Shown here: positions 19,024 through 28,094 of the stretch, in pieces
How positions within the stretch are numbered: the first letter of the stretch is position 1
Layout: each line of letters begins with the position of its first letter
DNA from: Candidatus Sumerlaea chitinivorans
GTDB lineage: Bacteria; Sumerlaeota; Sumerlaeia; Sumerlaeales; Sumerlaeaceae
Length of the DNA: 64,000 bases
Direction of reading: 5' to 3'
Assembly: GCA_003290465.1 (NCBI GenBank)
Contig: CP030759.1
Coordinates: 1,827,144 to 1,891,143 of the forward strand
Program-made: the position numbers and the translations under genes
The notes under the pieces: generated by a model
The model's database searches: none
Told to the model about the DNA's origin: nothing
The model's input: only the letters and a program-made list of their open reading frames with translations

Positions 19024-21576
19024 CTAATCAGTCCCTCCTGTGGGAGATTCTTGCTGCACTTGTTGCAGGTCATAGGCACTTCGCACTGAACGTTCCAAGG
19101 TGTCGGGACGGGATGTCGGAGGCGGTGACGGCGTTTCCTCGCCAAACGTCGAATCATCCATCGCCGCAGATAAATCGTCGCTTGCCTCGAAACTTTGTTT
19201 CAGCGTCTTTGCCCAAACGGACTTACCAACGTCGGGCGCAGGCCCTGACCGCACCCGCGGATCTGGATCTTCAACTAAGGCGTTTGAGGTGGGCGCTCCC
19301 ACTTGTTCTGCCGTAGCGGTGACGCTTGGGGTCACGCGAGCTACCACTTGTAAGGGGACTTCCTTGCCATGGCGTGCAATCCGAAGTGTCGCGGCCACAG
19401 CTGGAGCTGTCGTCAGTGAAGTTGCTGGAGAGGAACCGGCCGCCGCCGATTGCGATTCGGGAAGTTCGGCAAGACGACGCAGATATTCCTCCTGCGAGCC
19501 AAACTCCACAACGACGATGTCGCCGGGTTCGATCGTCTCGTACGGGCGCGGGGACTGATCCACCACCACTCCACTGCCACGGTATTCCACAGGGTGGTCA
19601 AACGAGGCCAATTTCTCGTGGACCTCGCGCATTGTCAGGCCACGAAGGTCAGGCATCGAGCCCGTCGCAACTTGATCGTTGCGACGAGTCTGTTCCAGTA
19701 GAGTGGCCAAGGGGTTGCGTTCGCTCTCAGCCGCAACGGTTTGCACGTCGTACTGCGAACGCACGCGATCGAAGACGACGTTCAGGTCCTCGGATGTTTC
19801 CTCCTGCGGAACACTGACAGGCACCTTGAGCTGCTTCAAAGCAACCTCAGCAATTTCTTTGAAAACAGGAGCCGCAACTTGTCCACCGTAGTAGGTTCCG
19901 CCGCGCGGGTTATCAATCCAGACGTAGATACATATCCGAGGGTCTTCCAGGGGGGCCACCCCGCAAAACGAGCCAATATAGTTCCCGCGGGAGTATTTGC
20001 CGGTTTTGGGGTCAATCTTAATGGTCGTGCCGGTCTTGCCTCCAACGCGGTACTCGGCAAGTTGGGCCGCCTTACCCGTTCCCTCGCGCACCACGGCTTC
20101 CATCAACTGCTTCATTTTTTCCGTGGTGGCCGGACTGCAGACCCGGCGAAGTTTCTGGGGCAAGACTTGGGATATGATTTCTCCGCGGTAGTTGCGGATC
20201 TCGCGGACAATGTGTGGCTGCATGTAAATGCCATTGTTCATAATGGCTGCGGCAGCAGCCACCACCTGAATTGCGGTGACCTGAAGTTCGTAACCGTAGG
20301 CGAGAGAAGCAACGCTCTGCGCTGTCCATTGTTTGAGTGGCCGAAGTCTGCCAGTCGCCTCGCCGGGCAGATCGATGCCAGTTTTTTCGCCAAAACCGAA
20401 ACTTACAAGGTGCCGATAGAATTTCGCTGGGGTGAGACGCCCCATTGCGAGTTTTGCGGCTGCAACGTTACTCGATTGCGCGAAAGCGATGCGTATGGGC
20501 ACCGTCCCAATGGCGTGGGAATCCACGACTGTCCGGCCCGCAACGGTCCAGCGTCCACCTTCACAGTCCACCATTTCCTCAAGCGAACGAATCCGTTCCT
20601 CTTCTATGACGCTGGCGTACGTGAAAATTTTCATGACGGAACCGGGCTCGATGGCGTCGGTAATGGCGCGGTTGCGGCGCGTGAAATCCGTGGCCGCGGC
20701 AACATTGGTGAGGTCAAAAGTCGGGCAATTGGCCATGGCGAGCACTTCGCCGGTTTTGACGTCGTACACAACAGCCACACCAGCATCGGCCGAGAACATG
20801 TTGACGTATTTGCGGAGGGAGGCTTCGGCAGCGCGCTGAATGACCTCATCAATGGTCAACACGACGGTGTTGCCGTAGGTGCTCTCGAGGACCTCTGGGT
20901 CCACAGGCTCCATGACCGAATTCGCCCCCAGAGCATTCCTAAAGACCCGATCCACCCCGATTTTCCCTCTCAGTTGTTCGTCGTAAGAACGCTCCACTCC
21001 GGCGAGCCCCTTATTGTCGCCAGTGTTGTCGAGTTCGGTGTAGCCTATCACATGCGAGGCTAAATCTCGCCGTGGATAAATTCTTTTTGTCTCCTCCACA
21101 AAGTAGAAAGCGTTGGGTTGAATTGCAGGTGTCTTGGGTTCCACCATGCGCTTGCGGTACTTCTCCCTCACGGCAGCAATTGCCTGAAAAATGGCGTCAT
21201 CCTCGATTTTGCGCATGAGTGGGGTAGGCGACTTGTTACTCAACCGGTGGAAAACCGTGTCGAAATCGGTGTTCAAAGCCGTAGCGAGATCGTGGGCAAG
21301 ATCAGCTCGGACCGATGGGTGAATTCCGGAGGGATCCACATAGAGTGACTTCGTCAAGACACCCGTCGCGAGCTCACGCAGATTTCGGTCAAGGATCTTA
21401 CCGCGACACGGCATGTATTTGACGACCGTGTGATGCTGGCTGTCCGCTTTCTTGCGATAGTACTCGTAGCGGATTACCTGCAGGTAATACAAGCGCGCCA
21501 CTATCCCCAACGCGAGCAGAACCGTTGGTACCAGTAGGACAGCTCTTAGTCGGATAAGACGCGATCGCTCAGTCAT
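19024..21576 (-). CDS. ftsI: Septal peptidoglycan transpeptidase (class B PBP, FtsI/PBP3 type) with a PASTA domain
   Basis: An 850-residue class B penicillin-binding protein, anchored by one N-terminal transmembrane helix (about 10-33). The dimerisation/pedestal domain is followed by the transpeptidase domain. Active-site motifs are SVMK (Ser313 nucleophile), SSN (368-370) and KTG (514-516). A single PASTA-like domain (about 640-696, MPDLRGLTMREVHEKL to GDIVVVEFGSQ) follows, then roughly 150 residues of Ala/Ser/Pro/Thr-rich tail with no recognised fold. That makes it longer than most FtsI proteins (about 580-740). Its position before murE in the dcw cluster supports FtsI. The gap before it is 378 nt, unusual for this operon. 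Confidence 0.95.
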   Translation of the reverse strand: MTERSRLIRLRAVLLVPTVLLALGIVARLYYLQVIRYEYYRKKADSQHHTVVKYMPCRGKILDRNLRELATGVLTKSLYVDPSGIHPSVRADLAHDLATALNTDFDTVFHRLSNKSPTPLMRKIEDDAIFQAIAAVREKYRKRMVEPKTPAIQPNAFYFVEETKRIYPRRDLASHVIGYTELDNTGDNKGLAGVERSYDEQLRGKIGVDRVFRNALGANSVMEPVDPEVLESTYGNTVVLTIDEVIQRAAEASLRKYVNMFSADAGVAVVYDVKTGEVLAMANCPTFDLTNVAAATDFTRRNRAITDAIEPGSVMKIFTYASVIEEERIRSLEEMVDCEGGRWTVAGRTVVDSHAIGTVPIRIAFAQSSNVAAAKLAMGRLTPAKFYRHLVSFGFGEKTGIDLPGEATGRLRPLKQWTAQSVASLAYGYELQVTAIQVVAAAAAIMNNGIYMQPHIVREIRNYRGEIISQVLPQKLRRVCSPATTEKMKQLMEAVVREGTGKAAQLAEYRVGGKTGTTIKIDPKTGKYSRGNYIGSFCGVAPLEDPRICIYVWIDNPRGGTYYGGQVAAPVFKEIAEVALKQLKVPVSVPQEETSEDLNVVFDRVRSQYDVQTVAAESERNPLATLLEQTRRNDQVATGSMPDLRGLTMREVHEKLASFDHPVEYRGSGVVVDQSPRPYETIEPGDIVVVEFGSQEEYLRRLAELPESQSAAAGSSPATSLTTAPAVAATLRIARHGKEVPLQVVARVTPSVTATAEQVGAPTSNALVEDPDPRVRSGPAPDVGKSVWAKTLKQSFEASDDLSAAMDDSTFGEETPSPPPTSRPDTLERSVRSAYDLQQVQQESPTGGTD

Positions 21577-21644
21577 TTAACAACCTATTTCCAGAACAAG
21601 TCGCGGCAATGGCGGCCCTTCTATCTACATTCTGACTTTCAGAG

Positions 21645-21673
21645 TTGACTATACCGCCCACACCGTTTCTATT
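21645..21673 (+). promoter_or_regulatory. Sigma-70-like promoter for the candidate small RNA
   Basis: TTGACT (21645-21650) and TCTATT (21668-21673) are separated by 17 nt, matching the -35 and -10 consensus at five and four of six positions. Transcription would start near 21680, just before the structured region that ends in a terminator. Confidence 0.5.
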
Positions 21674-21679
21674 GCATGC

Positions 21680-21808
21680 CGCGAAGTCTGGAAAAAGCCG
21701 GATCAGCAGCGTTTGCTGGTCTGGAGGGGTACCGCAGCCAGCACTTTCTACGAGGACAGGAGCTGGAACCTAAGAGCGAAGGGGCCCACCTTCGCTCTTC
21801 TTTTTTCT
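21680..21808 (+). ncRNA. Candidate small RNA, antisense to the dcw operon, between ftsL and ftsI
   Basis: The predicted transcript is about 130 nt. It contains an 11-bp hairpin, CCGGATCAGCA (21698-21708) with TGCTGGTCTGG (21714-21724) including G-U pairs, and a 5-nt loop. A second possible pairing joins CCAGC near 21738 with GCTGG near 21763. The 3' end is the intrinsic terminator at 21773-21808. A promoter-like sequence precedes it at correct spacing. No sizeable ORF with a ribosome binding site fits it. It does not match 4.5S, 6S, tmRNA or RNase P RNA as I know them. Function unknown; the nearest targets by position are the ftsL 3' UTR and ftsI leader on the opposite strand. Confidence 0.5.
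21773..21808 (+). terminator. Intrinsic terminator of the candidate small RNA
   Basis: A 10-bp stem, AGAGCGAAGG (21773-21782) with CCTTCGCTCT (21789-21798), has a 6-nt loop and is followed by TCTTTTTTCT. The U-tract is on the plus strand, so it does not serve the minus-strand dcw genes. Confidence 0.85.
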
Positions 21809-21954
21809 GCCAGAACGTGTCCGCTTGTTCAGCTTCGGCTGTCGCAGGAACGGTCTCGGGAACAGGAACAGGAGCAATTTACCAACATTTCCACTTTTTC
21901 AGCAGTCGCAATCTACGAGAACAGTCGCCCTGCCGCCGATCCGGCTAAACTTTT

Positions 21955-22587
21955 TCAGTCCGCTTTTGAAAGACCCTCCTTGGTTGGGCTTAAATCCAAC
22001 GCTGGCCTTGCGCTGGAAGCTTTCTCTGCCCGCCCTTCAGCTGCGAACGCCTTCGTTGGCGCAAACAGATTCACCAAACGCTGGGCCATTCCCACAAACT
22101 CCGTGGGTTCCTCCACATTCGCCACCACCCTCGAAGAGCCCATTGGAGCAGCGTACTTCATCTGCAGCTCGGCGGGGATCGCGACCACGCCCCTCATGCG
22201 CGAGCTCACTTCTACCATCCCCAACTGAGTGCGCGCCTGTTGAAGGAGCTTTGGCATATCGCTGAGCATGGCCTTTTCGTTCTGCAAAATCTGCTCACGG
22301 ACGGTCAGCGCCCGTGCGCGTTCTTGGAAACGCTTCGCTTCGACGCGCAGGTCGCGAGTGTAGAACGGTAGCCACACCCGAGCAATCCCGAGCACGCAAA
22401 CGACTACGAACAGCAAGAGCCCAGCCGTCAGATGCCCTTCGTCGAGCGAAGGGGAACGCGGCTGCCGACTTTTTGCATGTGTGAGACTCCGGCTCACCAC
22501 TCTCGTTGCCATCACGCGTTTTCCTTTTGCAACTTTTCTGGCCGCCCGCTTCGAGCGTTCGGCATCAAACTTTCGCAATCCGTTCAA
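21955..22587 (-). CDS. ftsL: FtsL-like cell division protein
   Basis: A 210-residue bitopic protein: a basic cytoplasmic N-terminus of about 50 residues, one transmembrane helix (about 54-75, AGLLLFVVVCVLGIARVWLPF), then an extracytoplasmic helical region with coiled-coil character (RVEAKRFQERARALTVREQILQNEKAMLSDM). This topology, and the place directly after rsmH and before ftsI, are those of FtsL, which links FtsB/FtsQ to FtsI and FtsW at the septum. FtsL sequences diverge strongly, so the call rests on topology and synteny. The Ala/Ser-rich tail makes it longer than the usual 90-130 residues. Its 5' end overlaps rsmH by 23 nt if the annotated start is right; an internal ATG near residue 26 is an alternative. 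Confidence 0.75.
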   Translation of the reverse strand: MNGLRKFDAERSKRAARKVAKGKRVMATRVVSRSLTHAKSRQPRSPSLDEGHLTAGLLLFVVVCVLGIARVWLPFYTRDLRVEAKRFQERARALTVREQILQNEKAMLSDMPKLLQQARTQLGMVEVSSRMRGVVAIPAELQMKYAAPMGSSRVVANVEEPTEFVGMAQRLVNLFAPTKAFAAEGRAEKASSARPALDLSPTKEGLSKAD

Positions 22588-23521
22588 TCACACGGAGTTT
22601 GGCGCTCCGCGCGCGCGGATTCTGCTCCACTTCAGCTTCACTTGCTGTGACCGGTTTTCGCGTCAGCACCCGAAACTTTGGGCGTCGCTCACACCGACAT
22701 TGCGGCCATTCGGGCGGACACGTGCATTCGCGCGCAAGCTCGCGAAAAGCTTCTTTCACGCGCCGATCTTCGAGTGAGTGGAAGCTGATAATCCCAGCCC
22801 GTCCGCCCACTCGTAAAATTTCGGGCAGCTTTGCGAGCAGCGCATCGAGCTCCTCCAACTCCCGGTTCACGGCAATGCGCAGCGCTTGGAACACGCGAGT
22901 CGCCGGATCCACTTTCGGCGGCCACGCTTTGCGCGGGATCGCCCGAGCCACAATCTCGCGCAACTGCGCCGTGGAGCGAATGGGTGCCCGGGCTCGCTCG
23001 CGCACAATCGCTCGTGCGATCGGACGCGCCCAGCGCTCTTCGCCATACTCACGAAAAATCTTCGTTAGCTCGTTTTCGCTCGCTGTGTTTACCAGCTCAG
23101 CGGCCGTCGGGGCTTCGGGTTCATGCGGGTTGAGACGCATGTCGAGCGGACCATCCGCTTTGAGACTAAAGCCCCGGTCGGGGGCGTCGAAGTGCAAACT
23201 GCAAACCCCAAGATCCGCGAGCAAAATGTCGCAGCCGGGGATGCGGCGGTCGGCCAGCGCCTGTTCCACTTGAGAAAACCGCCGCACCTCGACCTCGAAG
23301 TGACTACCGCGGGTGTAACCAGCACTTACCAGCGCCCGCTCCGCAAGTTCCGCAACTTGCGGGTCACGATCCAGCCCAAGCAGGAACCCACCAGGACAAA
23401 TGCGCGCGAGGATCGCCGCCGCATGCCCTCCGGCACCGACCGTCGCGTCCACCGCCACCATGCCCGGTTTCGGGTCCAGCAATTCCATAACCTCCTTAAG
23501 CAGTACGGGGCGATGCACCAT
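22565..23521 (-). CDS. rsmH: 16S rRNA m4C1402 methyltransferase
   Basis: RsmH (MraW) N4-methylates C1402 in the decoding centre of 16S rRNA, using SAM. The 318-residue product begins MVHRPVLLKEVMELLDPKPG and has the SAM motif VDATVGAGGHAAAIL. It also has FDAPDRGFSLKADGPLDMRLNP, a family signature, then RVFQALRIAVNRELEELDALL and IISFHSLEDRRVKEAFRELA, and a four-cysteine-style patch near the C-terminus (CTCPPEWPQCRCERRP). It starts 2 nt after the mraZ stop, the standard first pair of the dcw cluster. Confidence 0.98.
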   Translation of the reverse strand: MVHRPVLLKEVMELLDPKPGMVAVDATVGAGGHAAAILARICPGGFLLGLDRDPQVAELAERALVSAGYTRGSHFEVEVRRFSQVEQALADRRIPGCDILLADLGVCSLHFDAPDRGFSLKADGPLDMRLNPHEPEAPTAAELVNTASENELTKIFREYGEERWARPIARAIVRERARAPIRSTAQLREIVARAIPRKAWPPKVDPATRVFQALRIAVNRELEELDALLAKLPEILRVGGRAGIISFHSLEDRRVKEAFRELARECTCPPEWPQCRCERRPKFRVLTRKPVTASEAEVEQNPRARSAKLRVIERIAKV

Positions 23522-23523
23522 CG

Positions 23524-23985
23524 CTAAGCGTCCGCTTGCTTCGGTCGCCCACCAAACAATTCAGCCAAGGTTTTCTCGTAGTTGGCTGTAAACTTTTCCT
23601 CGGCCTCCCGCCATTTCTCTGGCGGCCAAATCTCCATGTAATCCTTTTGGCCGGTGACGAACACCTTGCGCCCCAAGCCGAGCTCCTCGATCATCTCGCT
23701 TGGGATCCGCACCCGGCTCTGTGAGTCGAGCTGCTGAGCCACGGACTTGTTGTAGAACAAGTGGAACACTTGGTCCGCGAGCGGATTCATCCTTGACAAT
23801 CGCATCAACTCACTCTCGACTCTTTCCATCCATACCGGTACCGGGAAAACTTTGATCCTCGGCCCTATGGGAGCCAAAACCACATGACTGCCTTCTTCGC
23901 CATACGTCTGCAAAAGTATTTCCCGAAACTTTGTGGGAATGGCCACACGGCCGGCTTGGTCTACAGAGACCTCATAGCGCCCCAT
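23524..23985 (-). CDS. mraZ: Transcriptional regulator MraZ
   Basis: MraZ is an AbrB/SpoVT-like DNA-binding protein that controls the dcw operon through repeats in its own promoter. The 153-residue product from the ATG at 23985 begins MGRYEVSVDQAGRVAIPTKFRE. A second repeat follows with LDSQSRVRIPSEMIEELGLGRKVFVTGQKDYMEIWPPEKW: two tandem SpoVT-AbrB units, normal family length. The open frame runs upstream to 24096, with another possible ATG at 24036 preceded by GGGG. I prefer 23985 because it fits the family start, and because the putative operator repeats occupy the upstream stretch. It is followed after 2 nt by rsmH. Confidence 0.93.
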   Translation of the reverse strand: MGRYEVSVDQAGRVAIPTKFREILLQTYGEEGSHVVLAPIGPRIKVFPVPVWMERVESELMRLSRMNPLADQVFHLFYNKSVAQQLDSQSRVRIPSEMIEELGLGRKVFVTGQKDYMEIWPPEKWREAEEKFTANYEKTLAELFGGRPKQADA

Positions 23986-24439
23986 GAACCCCAGTCGGAC
24001 TTCAATCGGGCTTATTTCTCGGCCATTTGGTGCCATTTTTCCCCACAATTCACCAAAATTCACCAAGGTGATACATAGTTCTGTCGAACGACGCAAGGAA
24101 AATCAGCGGAAAAGTTTTACTCCCCACGATTCTGCCTAACTATATGCAAATCAATCGTTTGTACAGCTATTTTTTGGCGGTTTGCTCTCCTGAAATCGGG
24201 GAAATTGGGAATTTCGTCGTTTTTTTCTGTCCCCATAACAGAGCTCGGTGAATCTTAACCCAATTCCGGTAGTTCGCTCTGACAGTGTTGGTGGCCTACC
24301 ACTCCCCAAAAAGGGGGGGCACGCACTATTGTCAGAGAACGAGACACATTCTGGCAGTCCCAACGGCGAGGATCACGTGCAGTAGCGTCAGAGTTGCGTC
24401 TTTTGGACACACCTAATTCGATAACTCGAAGACAGGTTG
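23986..24439. other. Intergenic region between mraZ and tgt
   Basis: About 450 nt with no credible gene. It holds the MraZ-box repeats at its left end. It also holds an inverted repeat, CTCTGACA (24277-24284) with TGTCAGAG (24330-24337), enclosing a CCCC/GGGG hairpin (about 24303-24319), and another GTCAGAG at 24387. The dcw promoter should lie here; no clear -35/-10 pair stood out. Confidence 0.5.
24037..24066 (-). promoter_or_regulatory. Putative MraZ box: TGG repeats with a 10-bp period
   Basis: Read on the minus strand, two exact copies of TTGGTGAATT are followed by GTGGGGAAAA, placing TGG at exact 10-nt steps. TGG recurs at the next two 10-nt steps, inside the region just before the preferred mraZ start. 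MraZ is known to bind direct TGGG-type repeats with 10-bp spacing upstream of its own gene, so this is the likely autoregulatory operator. Binding is inferred. Confidence 0.6.
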
Positions 24440-26204
<1,765 letters not shown>

Positions 26205-26365
26205 GTCGAGACACTCTGCAGCTGAGGTGCAGCTGGAGAGGAGCCGGCCGATGGGTCTTACAGAACCCACTTTGCGAATGGCGTGGAAGCGGCAACACGG
26301 CCATTGAGCTATGCCATTTGCTTAACTCCCCCCGCAGTCATTCGCTCCCGATTCGCTCCCGAAAT

Positions 26366-27382
26366 TTACTCAATTGTCTCGCGCAACACGCTGGCGATCA
26401 CATCGCGTTGCGGGAAGAGCCCAAACACACCACCAGTATGGATGAAGAGAACGTTTTCGTTTTTCCGAAAGCGGCCTTTGCGAATTTCCTCGCGAAGCCC
26501 ATAGAGAGCCTTCCCCGTGTAAACGGGATCGAACACGAGCCCCTCGGCGCGAGCTGCAAACGCGATGAGCTTCAGCTCGTCATTGTACGGGATCGCATAG
26601 CCTTCGCCCACGTAGCCGTCCAAGATGTTCACAGCAACTGAGCTTGTGCGGAATCGCGTGTGAAACCGGTCGTTCATCTCCTCAAGAATTCGCCGAATCT
26701 CGGTGATAAAGGTCTGGGCATCGTCGCAGACGTTGACGCCCCAGATGCGCACATTCTTGCGCCGTGTGAGGAGTTGGCCTGCAAGAAGCCCCGCCATGGT
26801 TCCACCCGAACCTACGGCCGTGACAAGGTGGTGGATAGTCAGCTTCATGCGCTCGGCTTGCGTCAGGATCTCTTCGAATGCGCGCACGTAGCCCCATGTG
26901 CCGATCGCGTTTGAGGCACCCACCGGAATATAATAGGCGCGTTTGCCTTGCTTGGCGTAACGCTCGATCAGATCCGCCACGATTTCGGGCTTGCGGGTGG
27001 AGTACACTTCGCGGGGGAAAAAAGAGAAGCGCGCGCCGGCAAGGTAATCGAGCAAAAGATTTCCATCCGGAGTGCGACTGCGTGAACCGCGAAGCACAAG
27101 GTGGCACTCGAGGCCCAGCCGGGCACAGACAAGCGCGGTCGCTCGACAATGATTCGATTGAATGCCGCCCGCTGTGATGATGACTTGCGCTTTTTCGCGA
27201 AGGGCTTCCGCGATGCTAAACTCAAGCTTCCGGACTTTGTTTCCTGACAGGACAGATCCCGTCAGGTCGTCGCGTTTCACGAAAATGCGGGGGCCACCAA
27301 ACGCTTCGGTCAGACGTGGGCAAAACTCAATGGGTGTGGGGATGCGAGCAAGTCGAATGCGTGAAGGATACCGAATGTCCAT
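26366..27382 (-). CDS. PLP-dependent D-cysteine desulfhydrase / ACC deaminase family enzyme
   Basis: A fold type II pyridoxal-phosphate enzyme, 338 residues from the ATG at 27382. It has the N-terminal RIPTPIEFCPRLTEAFGGPRIFVKRDDLTGSVLSGNKVRKLEF with the PLP-binding lysine in GNKVRKLE, then GGIQSNHCRATALVCARLGLECHLVLRG. The phosphate-binding region is AVGSGGTMAGLLAG, and the C-terminal VFDPVYTGKALYGL and VLFIHTGGVFGLFP follow. These match the DcyD/AcdS family. DcyD breaks D-cysteine to pyruvate, sulfide and ammonia; AcdS acts on 1-aminocyclopropane-1-carboxylate. Sequence motifs alone do not settle the substrate; D-cysteine desulfhydrase is the more common assignment. An upstream extension to 27472 lacks homology. 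Confidence 0.88.
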   Translation of the reverse strand: MDIRYPSRIRLARIPTPIEFCPRLTEAFGGPRIFVKRDDLTGSVLSGNKVRKLEFSIAEALREKAQVIITAGGIQSNHCRATALVCARLGLECHLVLRGSRSRTPDGNLLLDYLAGARFSFFPREVYSTRKPEIVADLIERYAKQGKRAYYIPVGASNAIGTWGYVRAFEEILTQAERMKLTIHHLVTAVGSGGTMAGLLAGQLLTRRKNVRIWGVNVCDDAQTFITEIRRILEEMNDRFHTRFRTSSVAVNILDGYVGEGYAIPYNDELKLIAFAARAEGLVFDPVYTGKALYGLREEIRKGRFRKNENVLFIHTGGVFGLFPQRDVIASVLRETIE

Positions 27383-27746
27383 GGACTGCGTTCTTTTATG
27401 GCGGCACACGTTTTGCAATCTGAAAGAAGCAACACGCAGTGTCGCTTCGGAACATCGGAGGGGCGCGGACAAGCTTGTACGCTGGAAAGGTACAGATGAG
27501 TTGTGCGCTGAATGCTGCCCAATCTAATTCGGTGTAACTTGCGGGGCGGTTCAACCGCCAGGACGCATTGCAATGCGTACGCTGTCACTCTTAAGCAACG
27601 GAGATGTTGCTGCCAACGTTGGGTTTGCTTTCACAGTTTCTAAGCGGACGCTATACTCGGCAAATCGTGATACAAATAAAAATGCCGCCTGCAGGTGACC
27701 TGCAAGCGGCACTGAAACTCGCGAACGCGCTCGGATGAGAGCGTCT
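27383..27746. other. Intergenic region between the PLP enzyme gene and rpmB
   Basis: About 360 nt without a gene. It contains the rpmB terminator (27673-27710) and a near-perfect palindrome, GGCGGTTCAACCGCC (27545-27559), upstream of the PLP enzyme gene. The palindrome is a possible operator. No clear promoter was identified. Confidence 0.5.
27673..27710 (-). terminator. Intrinsic terminator after rpmB
   Basis: On the minus strand a 12-bp stem with one mismatch or wobble (27710-27699 with 27695-27684, GCCGCTTGCAGG and CCTGCAGGCGGC) and a 3-nt loop is followed by ATTTTTATTT. It lies 37 nt after the rpmB stop. Confidence 0.93.
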
Positions 27747-27950
27747 TTATGCAGCAGGACGGCTGATCGCTTTCTGCACGCGCCCCGACCGCAAGCAATC
27801 AGTGCACACACGAATGCGTCGCACGCTTTCACCGACCTGTGCGCGGACACGTTGGATATTCGGAAGCCAACGCCGCTTGCGGCGGTTGTTCGCGTGGCTG
27901 ACGTGGTTGCCCACACCCGGCGATTTTCCACAAACTGCACACTTAGCCAT
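27747..27950 (-). CDS. rpmB: 50S ribosomal protein L28
   Basis: A 67-residue ribosomal protein starting [23 protein letters not shown], with a second cysteine pair in VCTDCLRSG near the C-terminus. The CxxC...CxxC pairs mean the zinc-binding form of L28. Homology begins at the ATG at 27950; an AAGGA lies about 11 bases upstream. The longer open frame to 28043 is not needed. It is followed by a strong terminator and appears to be a single-gene unit. Confidence 0.97.
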   Translation of the reverse strand: MAKCAVCGKSPGVGNHVSHANNRRKRRWLPNIQRVRAQVGESVRRIRVCTDCLRSGRVQKAISRPAA

Positions 27951-28094
27951 GGTCGTCGTATCCTTCAAAAAATCCTGGCACTCAAGCAGAGCACAAGTAA
28001 CGCACTCATCGCCGCCATCCCGATCAGGCAGCGCAAAACTCATATTTGCCGACGCATTTTCTATTCATCTCCAGTATGGTGAAGTAGGGGACAG

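Larger units (their letters stand above)
21577..21954. other. Intergenic gap between the ftsL-like gene and ftsI
   Basis: A 378-nt stretch without a credible coding frame inside an otherwise compact minus-strand cluster. It holds, on the plus strand, a promoter-like sequence, a structured region and an intrinsic terminator, described as separate features. On the minus strand I see no strong promoter for ftsI, though one may exist. Confidence 0.7.

Noticed and set aside
19741-21063. A 440-residue open frame on the plus strand opposite ftsI
   Set aside because: ftsI is certain on the other strand, and the translated product shows no family motif; antisense shadow.
21680-21808. Signal recognition particle RNA (4.5S) as the identity of the candidate small RNA
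   Set aside because: A stretch near 21714-21745 loosely resembles the conserved helix 8 (GGTC..GGAG..GCAGCC), but the tetraloop and internal loops do not pair as required.
26205-26365. A tRNA-like stretch after the 3D-domain gene
   Set aside because: Repeated CTGCAGCTG-like bases give apparent stems, but there is no T-loop GTTCRA motif or acceptor stem.
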